A stretch of 5,746 nucleotides of DNA from Verrucomicrobiota bacterium (lineage in GTDB: Bacteria > Verrucomicrobiota > Verrucomicrobiia > Opitutales > UBA2995). Shown one piece after another: positions 1 through 5,746 of the stretch (position 1 is its first letter; each line of letters starts with the position of its first letter). Below the pieces are notes generated by a model. That model saw nothing but the letters and a program-made list of their open reading frames with translations. It was not told the DNA's origin and did not search any database. The stretch covers positions 1 to 5,746 of the forward strand of contig JAPUIL010000396.1 of the NCBI GenBank assembly GCA_027297085.1. The letters are read 5' to 3'. The translations under genes and the position numbers were made by a program.

Positions 1-1519
1 GCCCTCCTACGGATAGCCGGACGAGATTGTCGGTAACCATCGGTTCCGGACCAAGCCACTTACCATCAATCCAGCTCTCTGGATCGCCATGTTCGTTACG
101 GGCGTATGCGACCTTCATTGCAATCGTCTTGAAATCTCGACTGAAAGCGCGTTCGGGATATCCCGGATTGCGGCCTTTAACGAAATAAGCCCACTCCAGA
201 TCCGAATCGTTTATTTGGCCAGACGAGCTAATTTGTCCCTCGGCCAAACGTTCGATCTCGCGCCAATCCTTTTCTTCATGAGAGAGGAACCACAAATGGA
301 CGTAAGGAGAGCCCGGTTCCGGAACGAAATGGTGCCAGCCACGATGGTCGTGGCGGTCTGGCATAAAAGGCACACCATCACGCAGCTCACCGCGTTCGCG
401 CATAACGGCCATCTGGCTCCGAGGCAGCTCCGCCCAGCGGTTATCTCCAGTCAGTAGTGTAGCAACCTTAGCGGCGGCAAGTTCGGCTAGAACGACATCC
501 ATTCCCCCTCTCGGCCACACCCAGCCATAATAACCGCCCCACCAATGGCCGGTGTATTCGCCAATTTTTCCGGAAAGACCCACATTATCGGGGGTTATCC
601 CATTATTCCGCCGGGTTAGTTCCTCCCACATCCCAACGTAATCTTTCACCCACTGCACGTAGCGGGGATCACCTGAATACAGGTATGCGTTGGCAATCAG
701 GGGGGTAGAAGTAAGATTAATAGGAACATCGCCCTTAGCCATTCGGTCGCTCATCACTTTGACGAGTTCGGCAAACTTATCGTTGTCGGGATAATCGTTT
801 ATCCAGGCTGCACTCGTTTCGATGCCTGGAATGTCGGAGAAGGGTAAATGGTAACTAACGAGATTGGAATTAGTCGGTATCCAATCGCGCTTGTTCCACT
901 CCATTTTGGGACCGCGGCTGCCGTTCATGACGGCCCGCATCATTTTCATCTTCGGGTCATAGTTTTGCGACTCCGGATCGTCTCCGATAAACATTGCGGC
1001 AAATCGAACTGAACGGTTGCGAAACAGCACGTCATCGGGCTCGACCATTCCCATCGGATAGAGCGAAACGTAGCCCTCCCCATGATGCATCCAATCCCAA
1101 TTGGAATCAAATTCGCGGTAGATCTGTCCGTAGCGCGTATACTGACGCGTGATTCCTTCCCATACCTTGCGGTGCAGTTTATCGAGTTCATCGGACCCGC
1201 CCAAAGCGGTGTGAAGTGAAAATCCACGAAACGCTTCGTAAGCGTCGTCCGAGGAATTCATCCCACCTTCATAGCGTTCCTTCCACCTCAGGGTACCGTC
1301 GGGCAGGACATACTTATTATAGAATTCCACACCTGCCCGATTGAGAGATTCTATTAACTGCCGCTCGTACAAGGCCCAAGCCGGTGGCTCCTGTTGGATG
1401 TCACAAAGAATGGAAACGAGATTGATCTCGCTCGTACCCTTTTCCAGACCAACCGCAGGGGTTAAAGCGAAAATCCATAGCGTCAACATTGGCGTTAAGC
1501 CTGCGGATTTAAAATTCAT
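1..1519 (-). CDS. Secreted alpha/alpha-toroid-like protein, probable carbohydrate-active enzyme, C-terminus beyond window
   Basis: An uninterrupted frame of 506 codons starts at the ATG at 1519-1517 and leaves the window on the left, so the stop is not seen. Residues 1-24 look like a Sec signal peptide: Lys4, a hydrophobic stretch about 8-23, and a possible cleavage after Ala-Val-Gly24. The rest is rich in Trp, Tyr, Met and amphipathic helices. Helix-turn phrases such as 'YLYSGDPRY' (279-287) and 'LLTGDNRW' (about 355-362) are typical of alpha/alpha-barrel glycosidases and lyases. Other striking segments are 'NWDWMHHGEGY' (140-150), an aromatic/glycine cluster WWGGYYGWVWPRGG (326-339) and a His-rich DRHDHRGWHHF (388-398). 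I do not recognise the exact family, and no catalytic residue can be named. It lies 142 bp downstream of the TonB receptor on the same strand, which supports a role in glycan breakdown at the cell surface or in the periplasm. The reading frame is certain; the enzyme role is inferred. It could instead be a non-catalytic glycan-binding or structural toroid protein. Confidence 0.82.
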   Translation of the reverse strand, partial: MNFKSAGLTPMLTLWIFALTPAVGLEKGTSEINLVSILCDIQQEPPAWALYERQLIESLNRAGVEFYNKYVLPDGTLRWKERYEGGMNSSDDAYEAFRGFSLHTALGGSDELDKLHRKVWEGITRQYTRYGQIYREFDSNWDWMHHGEGYVSLYPMGMVEPDDVLFRNRSVRFAAMFIGDDPESQNYDPKMKMMRAVMNGSRGPKMEWNKRDWIPTNSNLVSYHLPFSDIPGIETSAAWINDYPDNDKFAELVKVMSDRMAKGDVPINLTSTPLIANAYLYSGDPRYVQWVKDYVGMWEELTRRNNGITPDNVGLSGKIGEYTGHWWGGYYGWVWPRGGMDVVLAELAAAKVATLLTGDNRWAELPRSQMAVMRERGELRDGVPFMPDRHDHRGWHHFVPEPGSPYVHLWFLSHEEKDWREIERLAEGQISSSGQINDSDLEWAYFVKGRNPGYPERAFSRDFKTIAMKVAYARNEHGDPESWIDGKWLGPEPMVTDNLVRLSVGG

Positions 1520-1528
1520 TCAAAACAG

Positions 1529-1534
1529 CACCTC
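1529..1534 (-). promoter_or_regulatory. Ribosome binding site of the secreted protein gene
   Basis: On the minus strand GAGGTG lies 9 bases before the ATG at 1519. It is a good Shine-Dalgarno match and supports that start over the later in-frame ATG at residue 11, which would discard the charged start of the signal peptide. Confidence 0.6.
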
Positions 1535-1562
1535 AAAAAATCTAAACTTCAAAAACCATTCG

Positions 1563-1609
1563 AAGAAAAATACATAGCCCCGAATACTTCACCGAAATAT
1601 CCGGGGCTA
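1563..1609 (-). terminator. Rho-independent terminator-like hairpin after the TonB receptor gene
   Basis: A perfect 8-bp stem (1575-1582 with 1602-1609, TAGCCCCG/CGGGGCTA) continues after single mismatches into two further 3-bp stems (1584-1586/1598-1600 and 1588-1590/1594-1596) and closes on a 3-base loop. Read on the minus strand, the GC-rich stem is followed after four bases by TTTTT (1570-1566) and then CTT. The plus strand has no T-run after the stem, so the element points leftward. It sits 53 bp past the receptor stop and 55 bp before the next gene's ATG. It could end or attenuate receptor transcription, giving less message for the downstream enzyme gene. No clear promoter is visible in the 55 bp that remain, which favours partial read-through. 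Confidence 0.6.
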
Positions 1610-1622
1610 CATGGACTTAACA

Positions 1623-1649
1623 TACTACTACAATAACTACTACTACTAC
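1623..1649. repeat. Imperfect TAC triplet repeat in the spacer
   Basis: Three TAC units (1623-1631), six intervening bases (AATAAC), then four TAC units (1638-1649). It is non-coding and lies 13 bp beyond the receptor stop codon. On the minus-strand transcript it reads as a run of GUA triplets before the terminator-like hairpin. No function can be assigned. Confidence 0.6.
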
Positions 1650-1661
1650 AAAAACTATAAT

Positions 1662-4600
1662 CTAGAACTTAAATGAGTTGGACAGATAGATCGTCCTTGG
1701 ATTTGGAATGCGAATGACTGCGACTTGACCGTCAGGATTTGTTTTGACCGGAATGTCTCCGCTTTCCCCAACCAGATTTCTGACGTTTAGCTGAATGCGC
1801 CAATCGATTTTATTGTCCATGATTTTTTTCCCATAAGAGATCCAGGCATCCCCACTAAACAGTCCGTCATCAAAGTAGGGTCTGGTCACGTCGGGAATCG
1901 GGACTCCGGATTCCGGCTCCACAAAGAACACATAACCCGTGGCAGCTTCATCTTCCCAGCGGATGGCTCCACCGATCCCGAAACCTGCCAGACGGCCTTC
2001 TTCAAATTGGTAGTTGGTGACACCGGTGATGCGCCACTCGCGTTGTTCATTGGATACGGTGTTATCCAAGGCTTTGGCGCCACGAATGGGAGCAAGAATT
2101 CCACCTAACAGCGAAACTTCATACGCTTCGGAATCAGCCTCCAGCCGTCCATCTTGTTCCATTTCTCCGAGCCGGGCTGATTGAACCGCAGAGACGTATT
2201 CTTCCGCCAGCTGCGCTAACAAGGTTGCCGTATTGGTTTGGACGGTTTCCTGCTGACTTACATTCACCATCAGCCGCCAGGACGGGGTCGGGTTTGCTAC
2301 AAGTTCAAATTCGAAACCTTCAGCCAAACGATCTTGAGTAGACTGAAGGTTAGGGATACTATCTACCTGGTATTCATCCCATACGCCGTCTCCATCGGTA
2401 TCTACCTGCCTCGGATTTACCACACTGGCCAGAGCTGAGGGAATCGTTGCCAGAGATGCGGCGTAAAAGTCATCAAAGCTCTTTAGAGGGAAGTTCTCAG
2501 GAGTGCCCGATATCACAGCTAGTTCCTCGGTGAACGAAGTGCCCTCTAAATCAGATTCACGATAAGCATTAATTCTACCGATTACGTGGCTAGCGAAATT
2601 TCTAGTAAGAGCTGGAGTTGTATTGACGTTAGCCAACTGAGTCTCAAACCAATTAAATTTTATCGAATACTTATTATCTGCAAAACTGACCAAAAATCCA
2701 TATTCCTCGGTCGTACCAGTCGGTTGACCAATGGCTACGCCCAAGGGGTTGTTGCGAAGGCCAATGGGATTGAAATTTTCCGATTCAGCATAGTGCACCT
2801 GAAGATCCATACCGCCTGGAAGATCGCCGAACAGCACTTCAGGATAACGCCCCACCACGCTCCAGGTGGTGGTGTCTCCGGTTTGCACCAAAGCAGGCGT
2901 AGATGAGAGCTTGGTGAAGTCTGGATTGTGAGTAAGGTCTGGCAACTGCCTGGAGAAGCCGACCTCCGTCGCACTTGCCCTGGCAAAGCTTTTCGTATCA
3001 TCTTCACGGTATCCGTAGAGGCCCACAATATGCTCATTAAACAAATAACTCTGCCAGGAAATCGCCTTGGCTTCGATGTTGTTTTGGCTGATGTTCTCAT
3101 TTCTCAACCAACGCTTGATGAAAATCTTGCCCTGCTTAACCGACCGGTCGCCAGCAACCCCGGAACTCCAGCGAGAAGTGGCGGCAGTGGTATCCACATA
3201 CATGTATTGAAATTCATCTCCGGGTTGATACCTGGGCCCGTAATCCAGGGCATGAATACGTACATCGTCCATCGACTGGACTCCGATAAGTGAATCACTG
3301 GTAAAAACCGTGAGATTCACATTTCGACGGCCTCCGCCTAATCCATGCTCCATAGCGGAGGTCATATCAAACTCGTTACTGTCAGTCCCATCTGCCATTT
3401 CCCACCAATGACGATCGGTCGTATGGTCGTTATAAAGACCGGTAAAGGTATGACGACCCAACCATTTCAGAAAACCATCGTTTTCCGTGAAATCCACTTT
3501 GGCGAACGCCGTAACGCGAAACGTTTCCCGCTCAAACTCATTAAATTGCTGTCGTGGCCCACCAGATCGAGTAAAAGCCCGCCCCAAATTCGGATTGAGC
3601 TGTCCATTGGGCAAATAGACCGAATTCATGACGAAGATGTCGAAGGGTCCCGTGGTGCTTTGGGCTGACCCACCCGAAAAAATAAAGTCCTGTACCGTTT
3701 CGTAATTTTGTTTGTCGTAGGCGATTTCAATACCCGCCATATTATTAAAGAAGTTCTGTTCCAACGCGAAGTTGACCGCATCGAATGTTCGTTTCACACG
3801 ATCGTATCCGTTACTGTACATATGATTTCGATAATCGAACACGTTGGGATTTTGTAAGGTGGGAGCAGCAAAACCTATCGCATAGGGTTCGGAGTAAGGA
3901 CTGTTGGTGGAAAATTCTCGATAATCGTTCACGCCTGTGTCACCGGGCAAACCAGCCGCCACCGGACTTCCCGCCAATCCGGTACTGTCGATCGTGTCCC
4001 CCCGGCTCTCTCTCCAGGGAATCAATGAAGTGTAGCCCTGAATATTGGAACCGGGAAGGCCCACGGTCGCAGGTCCCCCGGGAACAGCAAATAAGATCGC
4101 AGTATGACGAAAATTACTTGGATGGACGTTGGTGTTTACTCTGGCCTCACTGCTGCCTACTACGCCGAGATGCAGGGGATCATCATGCAAGGCTTGAAAC
4201 TCCCAGGTTCCTCCTTCGCTGGGAGAGCGAACATTTGCGGCAGGTTGAGATCCCGTGTACTGCGATATCGAGGCGGGAGTTGGCTCGAACCAACCATGAT
4301 AAGCAACGGTTGGGGGAAGAACTTCTACCGGAGATCCTGACTGTTCCCCGTCTTCTGCATTGAACCGGAACCTTGTGGCGTCGAATACATCACTTCCTTC
4401 GTTTTCAAATAAGACAACATTCAGGGCTGCGTAAAAGCGAGTTTGATCCTCAAAGGCTGGATCCTGTTTATATTTCAGACCTTCGTTTAAAAAAGCCACC
4501 CGTAGGGATAAACGATCCTCCACGATACTTTTATTGTAATCGAACTCCGTGCGCCAACTACTGTAGTTATCAAAACGAACCTTTATTTCTCCGAAATCCT

Positions 4601-5198
4601 GGTTGTGAATAGCTTGCTTGGTGGAGTTATTGATGACTCCCCCAGGACTTCCAATACCGAAGAGAAGTGAGTTGGGTCCTCTACTTACGGTGACGCGTTC
4701 GGTATTGTAGCTGTCGAATCCGATGTCCGTCAGGTAATAATTACGCGTCAAATCCGCGGCACCCAAACCACGGATGCGTTGGTTCCGCTGAGGATTGGTC
4801 CGGCCGTCATTATTTATGAAACGGCTCGTGTTGCTGGTTTGCGCTCCATTGAAGTTCCCCTGATAGCCCCCCACCTCTGTATTGGTGGTATAGGACAGGA
4901 GCGTCTGGGCGTCAGTGGCACCAATATCATCCATAAACTCCGAAGTGACCACCGATATGGCTGCACCCAGATCCCTCAGGTCAGTCTTAATACGAGTTCC
5001 CGCCAGAGTGCTGGTAGCCTGATAACCAACTGTTTCGGACTCATCAACCGTGAAGAGACTTAAATCATACACATCCGCGTCGTCTTCATTTTGAGCGGAT
5101 AAGTTGCTAATTCCTGCAAATAAAAAGGAGAAGCAGAGCAGCCCTTTGAGTAAGTGAGAGTAATATTTTCTTATACCGTTAATATAGGAAACGTTCAT
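1662..5198 (-). CDS. TonB-dependent outer-membrane receptor (Opitutae-type, glycan uptake likely)
   Basis: A complete 1178-residue frame, ATG at 5198-5196, TAG at 1664-1662. Residues 1-35 are a signal peptide: Arg10/Lys11 and Lys18, hydrophobic core about 19-33, cleavage after Leu-Ser-Ala35. Next comes 'YDLSLFTVDESETVGY' (44-59), probably holding the TonB box. The plug domain runs about 64-192, with 'AGTRIKTDL' near 66, 'IRGLG' at 142-146 and the plug-end motif RGPNSLLFGIGSPGGVIN (173-190). The remaining ~980 residues alternate short beta-strand-like segments with long Gly/Asn/Asp-rich loops, as in a 22-strand barrel. They end in Phe (SNSFKF), the usual barrel-assembly signal. No cysteine occurs after the signal peptide. 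A calcium-binding-like DTDGDGVWDEYQ lies at 933-944. There is no SusC-type N-terminal carboxypeptidase-like domain and no SusD neighbour. No Shine-Dalgarno is visible before the start; the signal peptide decides it. The receptor would take up a substrate using TonB energy. A glycan is inferred from the secreted enzyme-like protein and sulfatase beside it; siderophore or other substrates are not excluded. Confidence 0.95.
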   Translation of the reverse strand: MNVSYINGIRKYYSHLLKGLLCFSFLFAGISNLSAQNEDDADVYDLSLFTVDESETVGYQATSTLAGTRIKTDLRDLGAAISVVTSEFMDDIGATDAQTLLSYTTNTEVGGYQGNFNGAQTSNTSRFINNDGRTNPQRNQRIRGLGAADLTRNYYLTDIGFDSYNTERVTVSRGPNSLLFGIGSPGGVINNSTKQAIHNQDFGEIKVRFDNYSSWRTEFDYNKSIVEDRLSLRVAFLNEGLKYKQDPAFEDQTRFYAALNVVLFENEGSDVFDATRFRFNAEDGEQSGSPVEVLPPTVAYHGWFEPTPASISQYTGSQPAANVRSPSEGGTWEFQALHDDPLHLGVVGSSEARVNTNVHPSNFRHTAILFAVPGGPATVGLPGSNIQGYTSLIPWRESRGDTIDSTGLAGSPVAAGLPGDTGVNDYREFSTNSPYSEPYAIGFAAPTLQNPNVFDYRNHMYSNGYDRVKRTFDAVNFALEQNFFNNMAGIEIAYDKQNYETVQDFIFSGGSAQSTTGPFDIFVMNSVYLPNGQLNPNLGRAFTRSGGPRQQFNEFERETFRVTAFAKVDFTENDGFLKWLGRHTFTGLYNDHTTDRHWWEMADGTDSNEFDMTSAMEHGLGGGRRNVNLTVFTSDSLIGVQSMDDVRIHALDYGPRYQPGDEFQYMYVDTTAATSRWSSGVAGDRSVKQGKIFIKRWLRNENISQNNIEAKAISWQSYLFNEHIVGLYGYREDDTKSFARASATEVGFSRQLPDLTHNPDFTKLSSTPALVQTGDTTTWSVVGRYPEVLFGDLPGGMDLQVHYAESENFNPIGLRNNPLGVAIGQPTGTTEEYGFLVSFADNKYSIKFNWFETQLANVNTTPALTRNFASHVIGRINAYRESDLEGTSFTEELAVISGTPENFPLKSFDDFYAASLATIPSALASVVNPRQVDTDGDGVWDEYQVDSIPNLQSTQDRLAEGFEFELVANPTPSWRLMVNVSQQETVQTNTATLLAQLAEEYVSAVQSARLGEMEQDGRLEADSEAYEVSLLGGILAPIRGAKALDNTVSNEQREWRITGVTNYQFEEGRLAGFGIGGAIRWEDEAATGYVFFVEPESGVPIPDVTRPYFDDGLFSGDAWISYGKKIMDNKIDWRIQLNVRNLVGESGDIPVKTNPDGQVAVIRIPNPRTIYLSNSFKF

Positions 5199-5287
5199 CT
5201 TGTTCGTGTTTTGGAGTTATTATGGAGATTTGTTAAGTTCTCTCAGAGCAGACTAGCAGGTATCTTTACTGAATTGGTAAAATGGTA

Positions 5288-5301
5288 CCTAAAGCCGTTT
5301 C
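5288..5301. promoter_or_regulatory. Weak third copy of the LacI-like operator sequence
   Basis: CCTAAAGCCGTTTC matches the operator-like site at 5357-5370 in 11 of 14 positions. Its own dyad symmetry is poor (only AAA/TTT and isolated pairs), so it may be chance or a degenerate half-functional site. It lies about 97 bp upstream of the receptor ATG. Confidence 0.2.
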
Positions 5302-5324
5302 GAGGAGTATTGCCTTTCATAAGA

Positions 5325-5342
5325 TCTATTTTTCAAAATAGA
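5325..5342. promoter_or_regulatory. Perfect 18-bp inverted repeat, operator candidate
   Basis: TCTATTTT (5325-5332) and AAAATAGA (5335-5342) are exact inverted repeats separated by two bases. The minus-strand TTGAAA at 5336-5331, the only -35-like hexamer noticed for the receptor, lies inside it. A dimeric regulator bound here would therefore be well placed to control the receptor promoter. As RNA it would form only a weak AU stem with a 2-base loop, so a DNA site is the better reading. It does not resemble the two CG-centred sites nearby. Confidence 0.4.
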
Positions 5343-5356
5343 ACAAGCAAGATTGT

Positions 5357-5370
5357 GCTAAACCCGTTTA
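5357..5370. promoter_or_regulatory. LacI-family-like operator, distal copy
   Basis: GCTAAACCCGTTTA contains a dyad TAAAC-CC-GTTTA (arms 5359-5363 and 5366-5370). It matches 12 of 14 positions of the site at 5431-5444 in the same orientation, centre to centre 74 bp. AAAC..GTTT arms around a short GC-rich centre are characteristic of LacI/GalR-family operators. Its centre is about 166 bp from the receptor ATG and 157 bp from the sulfatase ATG. Confidence 0.4.
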
Positions 5371-5429
5371 ATAACCACTGGTTTGCAGACATGTTATTGA
5401 AGCATTGTTTCAAATTCCCACCTGACTCC

Positions 5430-5447
5430 CGCTCAACGCGTTTAGCG
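5430..5447. promoter_or_regulatory. LacI-family-like operator, proximal to the sulfatase
   Basis: CGCTCAACG joined to CGTTTAGCG forms an 18-bp even palindrome with a single mismatched pair (5434/5443) and a central CpG. That is the typical shape of operators bound by LacI/GalR-family repressors, many of which control sugar catabolic genes. The centre is 83 bp upstream of the sulfatase ATG. No regulator gene lies in the window, so the cognate protein is unknown. Confidence 0.5.
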
Positions 5448-5521
5448 TCAATGTGATCGTCATACGTATTTCACCACACATGTTTTTACAGGACACCCAG
5501 TTAATACCCTAAACATTCTGA

Positions 5522-5716
5522 ATGAATACAACGCCGGGCAATAGTAGATCCAACAATTTTTGGTACTGCACAGACCAGCAGCGGTTCGATACGATTGGCG
5601 CGCAGGGTAATGCTTATTTGCAAACTCCAACCCTGGACAAGTTTGTACAGAACGGAGTGTCTTTCACCAACGCGTATTGTCAGAGCCAATTTGCACACCC
5701 AGCCGTGCCAGCATAA
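5522..5716 (+). CDS. Sulfatase N-terminal fragment, frameshifted before the active site
   Basis: The ATG at 5522 follows an in-frame TGA (5519-5521) and opens 64 codons to a TAA at 5714-5716. Residues 13-55 match the start of type I (formylglycine) sulfatases. 'FWYCTDQQRFDTIGAQGN' (13-30) corresponds to the usual 'ILWICTDQQRFDTIGALGN' with metal-binding Asp18 and Gln19. 'TPTLDKFVQNGVSFTNAYCQS' (35-55) corresponds to the stretch leading into the catalytic cysteine. After Ser55 the family continues Pro-Ile-Cys-Thr-Pro-Ser-Arg, and that sequence is present but one frame over (5689-5706). One base therefore appears to be missing at about 5687-5688. Full-length sulfatases have roughly 450-600 residues, so most of the gene is outside the window. 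Sulfatases hydrolyse sulfate esters, here presumably on a glycan. No signal peptide is visible, so a cytoplasmic enzyme is possible. It is divergent to the receptor. The lesion may be a true pseudogene mutation or an error close to a contig end. Confidence 0.75.
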   Translation: MNTTPGNSRSNNFWYCTDQQRFDTIGAQGNAYLQTPTLDKFVQNGVSFTNAYCQSQFAHPAVPA

Positions 5717-5721
5717 TGACA
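5692..5721 (+). other. Sulfatase CTPSR signature displaced into another frame
   Basis: Read from 5692, the codons give Cys-Thr-Pro-Ser-Arg-Ala-Ser-Ile-Met-Thr. This is the C-x-P-S-R motif whose cysteine is converted to formylglycine, followed by the usual helix start. The preceding 'CQS' lies in the 5522 frame, so the two halves are out of phase by one base. After 5721 the expected Thr-Gly step is missing; the text runs AAAACCCCC and no frame continues the family clearly. This suggests a second indel or damaged sequence before the edge. Confidence 0.7.
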
Positions 5722-5746
5722 AAACCCCCACTTCTGCGGCTTCGCC

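Larger units (their letters stand above)
5199..5521. promoter_or_regulatory. Divergent intergenic region between receptor and sulfatase
   Basis: This 323-bp AT-rich stretch separates the receptor start (leftward) from the sulfatase start (rightward), so it must hold the control signals for both. Neither strand shows a credible gene. Its visible content is a set of inverted repeats, listed separately. Sigma70-like boxes are poor. A TTGAAA on the minus strand (5336-5331) has only weak -10 candidates after it. On the plus strand TAATAC (5502-5507) could be a -10 box, but it has no good -35 partner. Neither start codon has a recognisable Shine-Dalgarno sequence. Confidence 0.7.

Noticed and set aside
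89..457. A 122-codon open frame on the plus strand inside the secreted protein gene
   Set aside because: The opposite strand carries a continuous 506-codon frame with signal peptide and ribosome binding site; the plus frame shows no recognisable features.
3785..4363. A 192-codon open frame on the plus strand inside the receptor gene
   Set aside because: It is antisense to the well-supported receptor, its translation is rich in Arg, Cys and His without domain-like pattern, and it has no family resemblance. It is a shadow frame.
5265..5281. TTTAC/GTAAA inverted repeat with 7-base spacer near the receptor start
   Set aside because: Arms of only five bases and no resemblance to the stronger repeats nearby.
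5373..5383. AACCACTGGTT inverted repeat
   Set aside because: Five-base arms around one base; could be chance in an AT-rich region and has no partner site.
5154..5456. A 100-codon open frame on the plus strand crossing the receptor start and the intergenic region
   Set aside because: It overlaps the receptor's signal-peptide codons antisense and spans the operator-like repeats; no ribosome site or family resemblance. Treated as non-coding.
5462..5469. Short perfect palindrome ATACGTAT upstream of the sulfatase
   Set aside because: Only 8 bp, does not extend, and has no second copy in the region; too short to claim as an operator.
5501..5731. A 76-codon open frame on the minus strand across the sulfatase start
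   Set aside because: It is the antisense shadow of clear sulfatase homology on the plus strand.
1..5746. CRISPR array, tRNA, rRNA, insertion sequence or phage genes
   Set aside because: No spaced direct repeats, no cloverleaf-like sequence, no transposase or integrase motifs and no terminal inverted repeats were seen on either strand.

Overview
The window looks like a fragment of a polysaccharide-utilisation locus from a Gram-negative bacterium, most likely an Opitutae-type member of the Verrucomicrobiota. The lineage call rests on the large outer-membrane receptor. Right after its signal peptide it has the 'LSxFTVD...GYxATxTLAGTR' segment, and further on the 'RGPNSLLFGIGSPGGVIN' plug ending and 'NPNLGR' loop, which I associate with the expanded TonB-receptor families of that group. 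No taxonomic marker gene is present, so this is inference from protein style.

Layout, left to right. Positions 1-1519 (minus strand) hold the first 506 codons of a secreted, helix-rich protein of unassigned function. It resembles an alpha/alpha-toroid carbohydrate-active enzyme and runs off the left edge. Positions 1520-1661 are a spacer with a terminator-like hairpin and a TAC triplet repeat. Positions 1662-5198 (minus strand) encode a complete 1178-residue TonB-dependent receptor. Positions 5199-5521 are an AT-rich divergent intergenic region with several operator-like inverted repeats. Two of these resemble LacI-family sites and lie exactly 74 bp centre to centre. From 5522 (plus strand) comes the start of a formylglycine-type sulfatase. 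A one-base frameshift just before its catalytic Cys-Thr-Pro-Ser-Arg motif stops the reading frame at 5716, and recognisable homology fades about 25 bases before the right edge.

How they may work together (inference): the receptor would import a large, probably sulfated, glycan fragment across the outer membrane. The secreted toroid-like protein would act on the glycan, and the sulfatase would remove sulfate esters. The operator-like sites between receptor and sulfatase could coordinate both directions of transcription. The substrate cannot be read from this sequence.

The main points for a second look are the unassigned secreted protein with its aromatic/glycine and histidine-rich motifs, the paired LacI-like operators, and the frameshift at the sulfatase active site, which may be a real lesion or an assembly error near a contig end.
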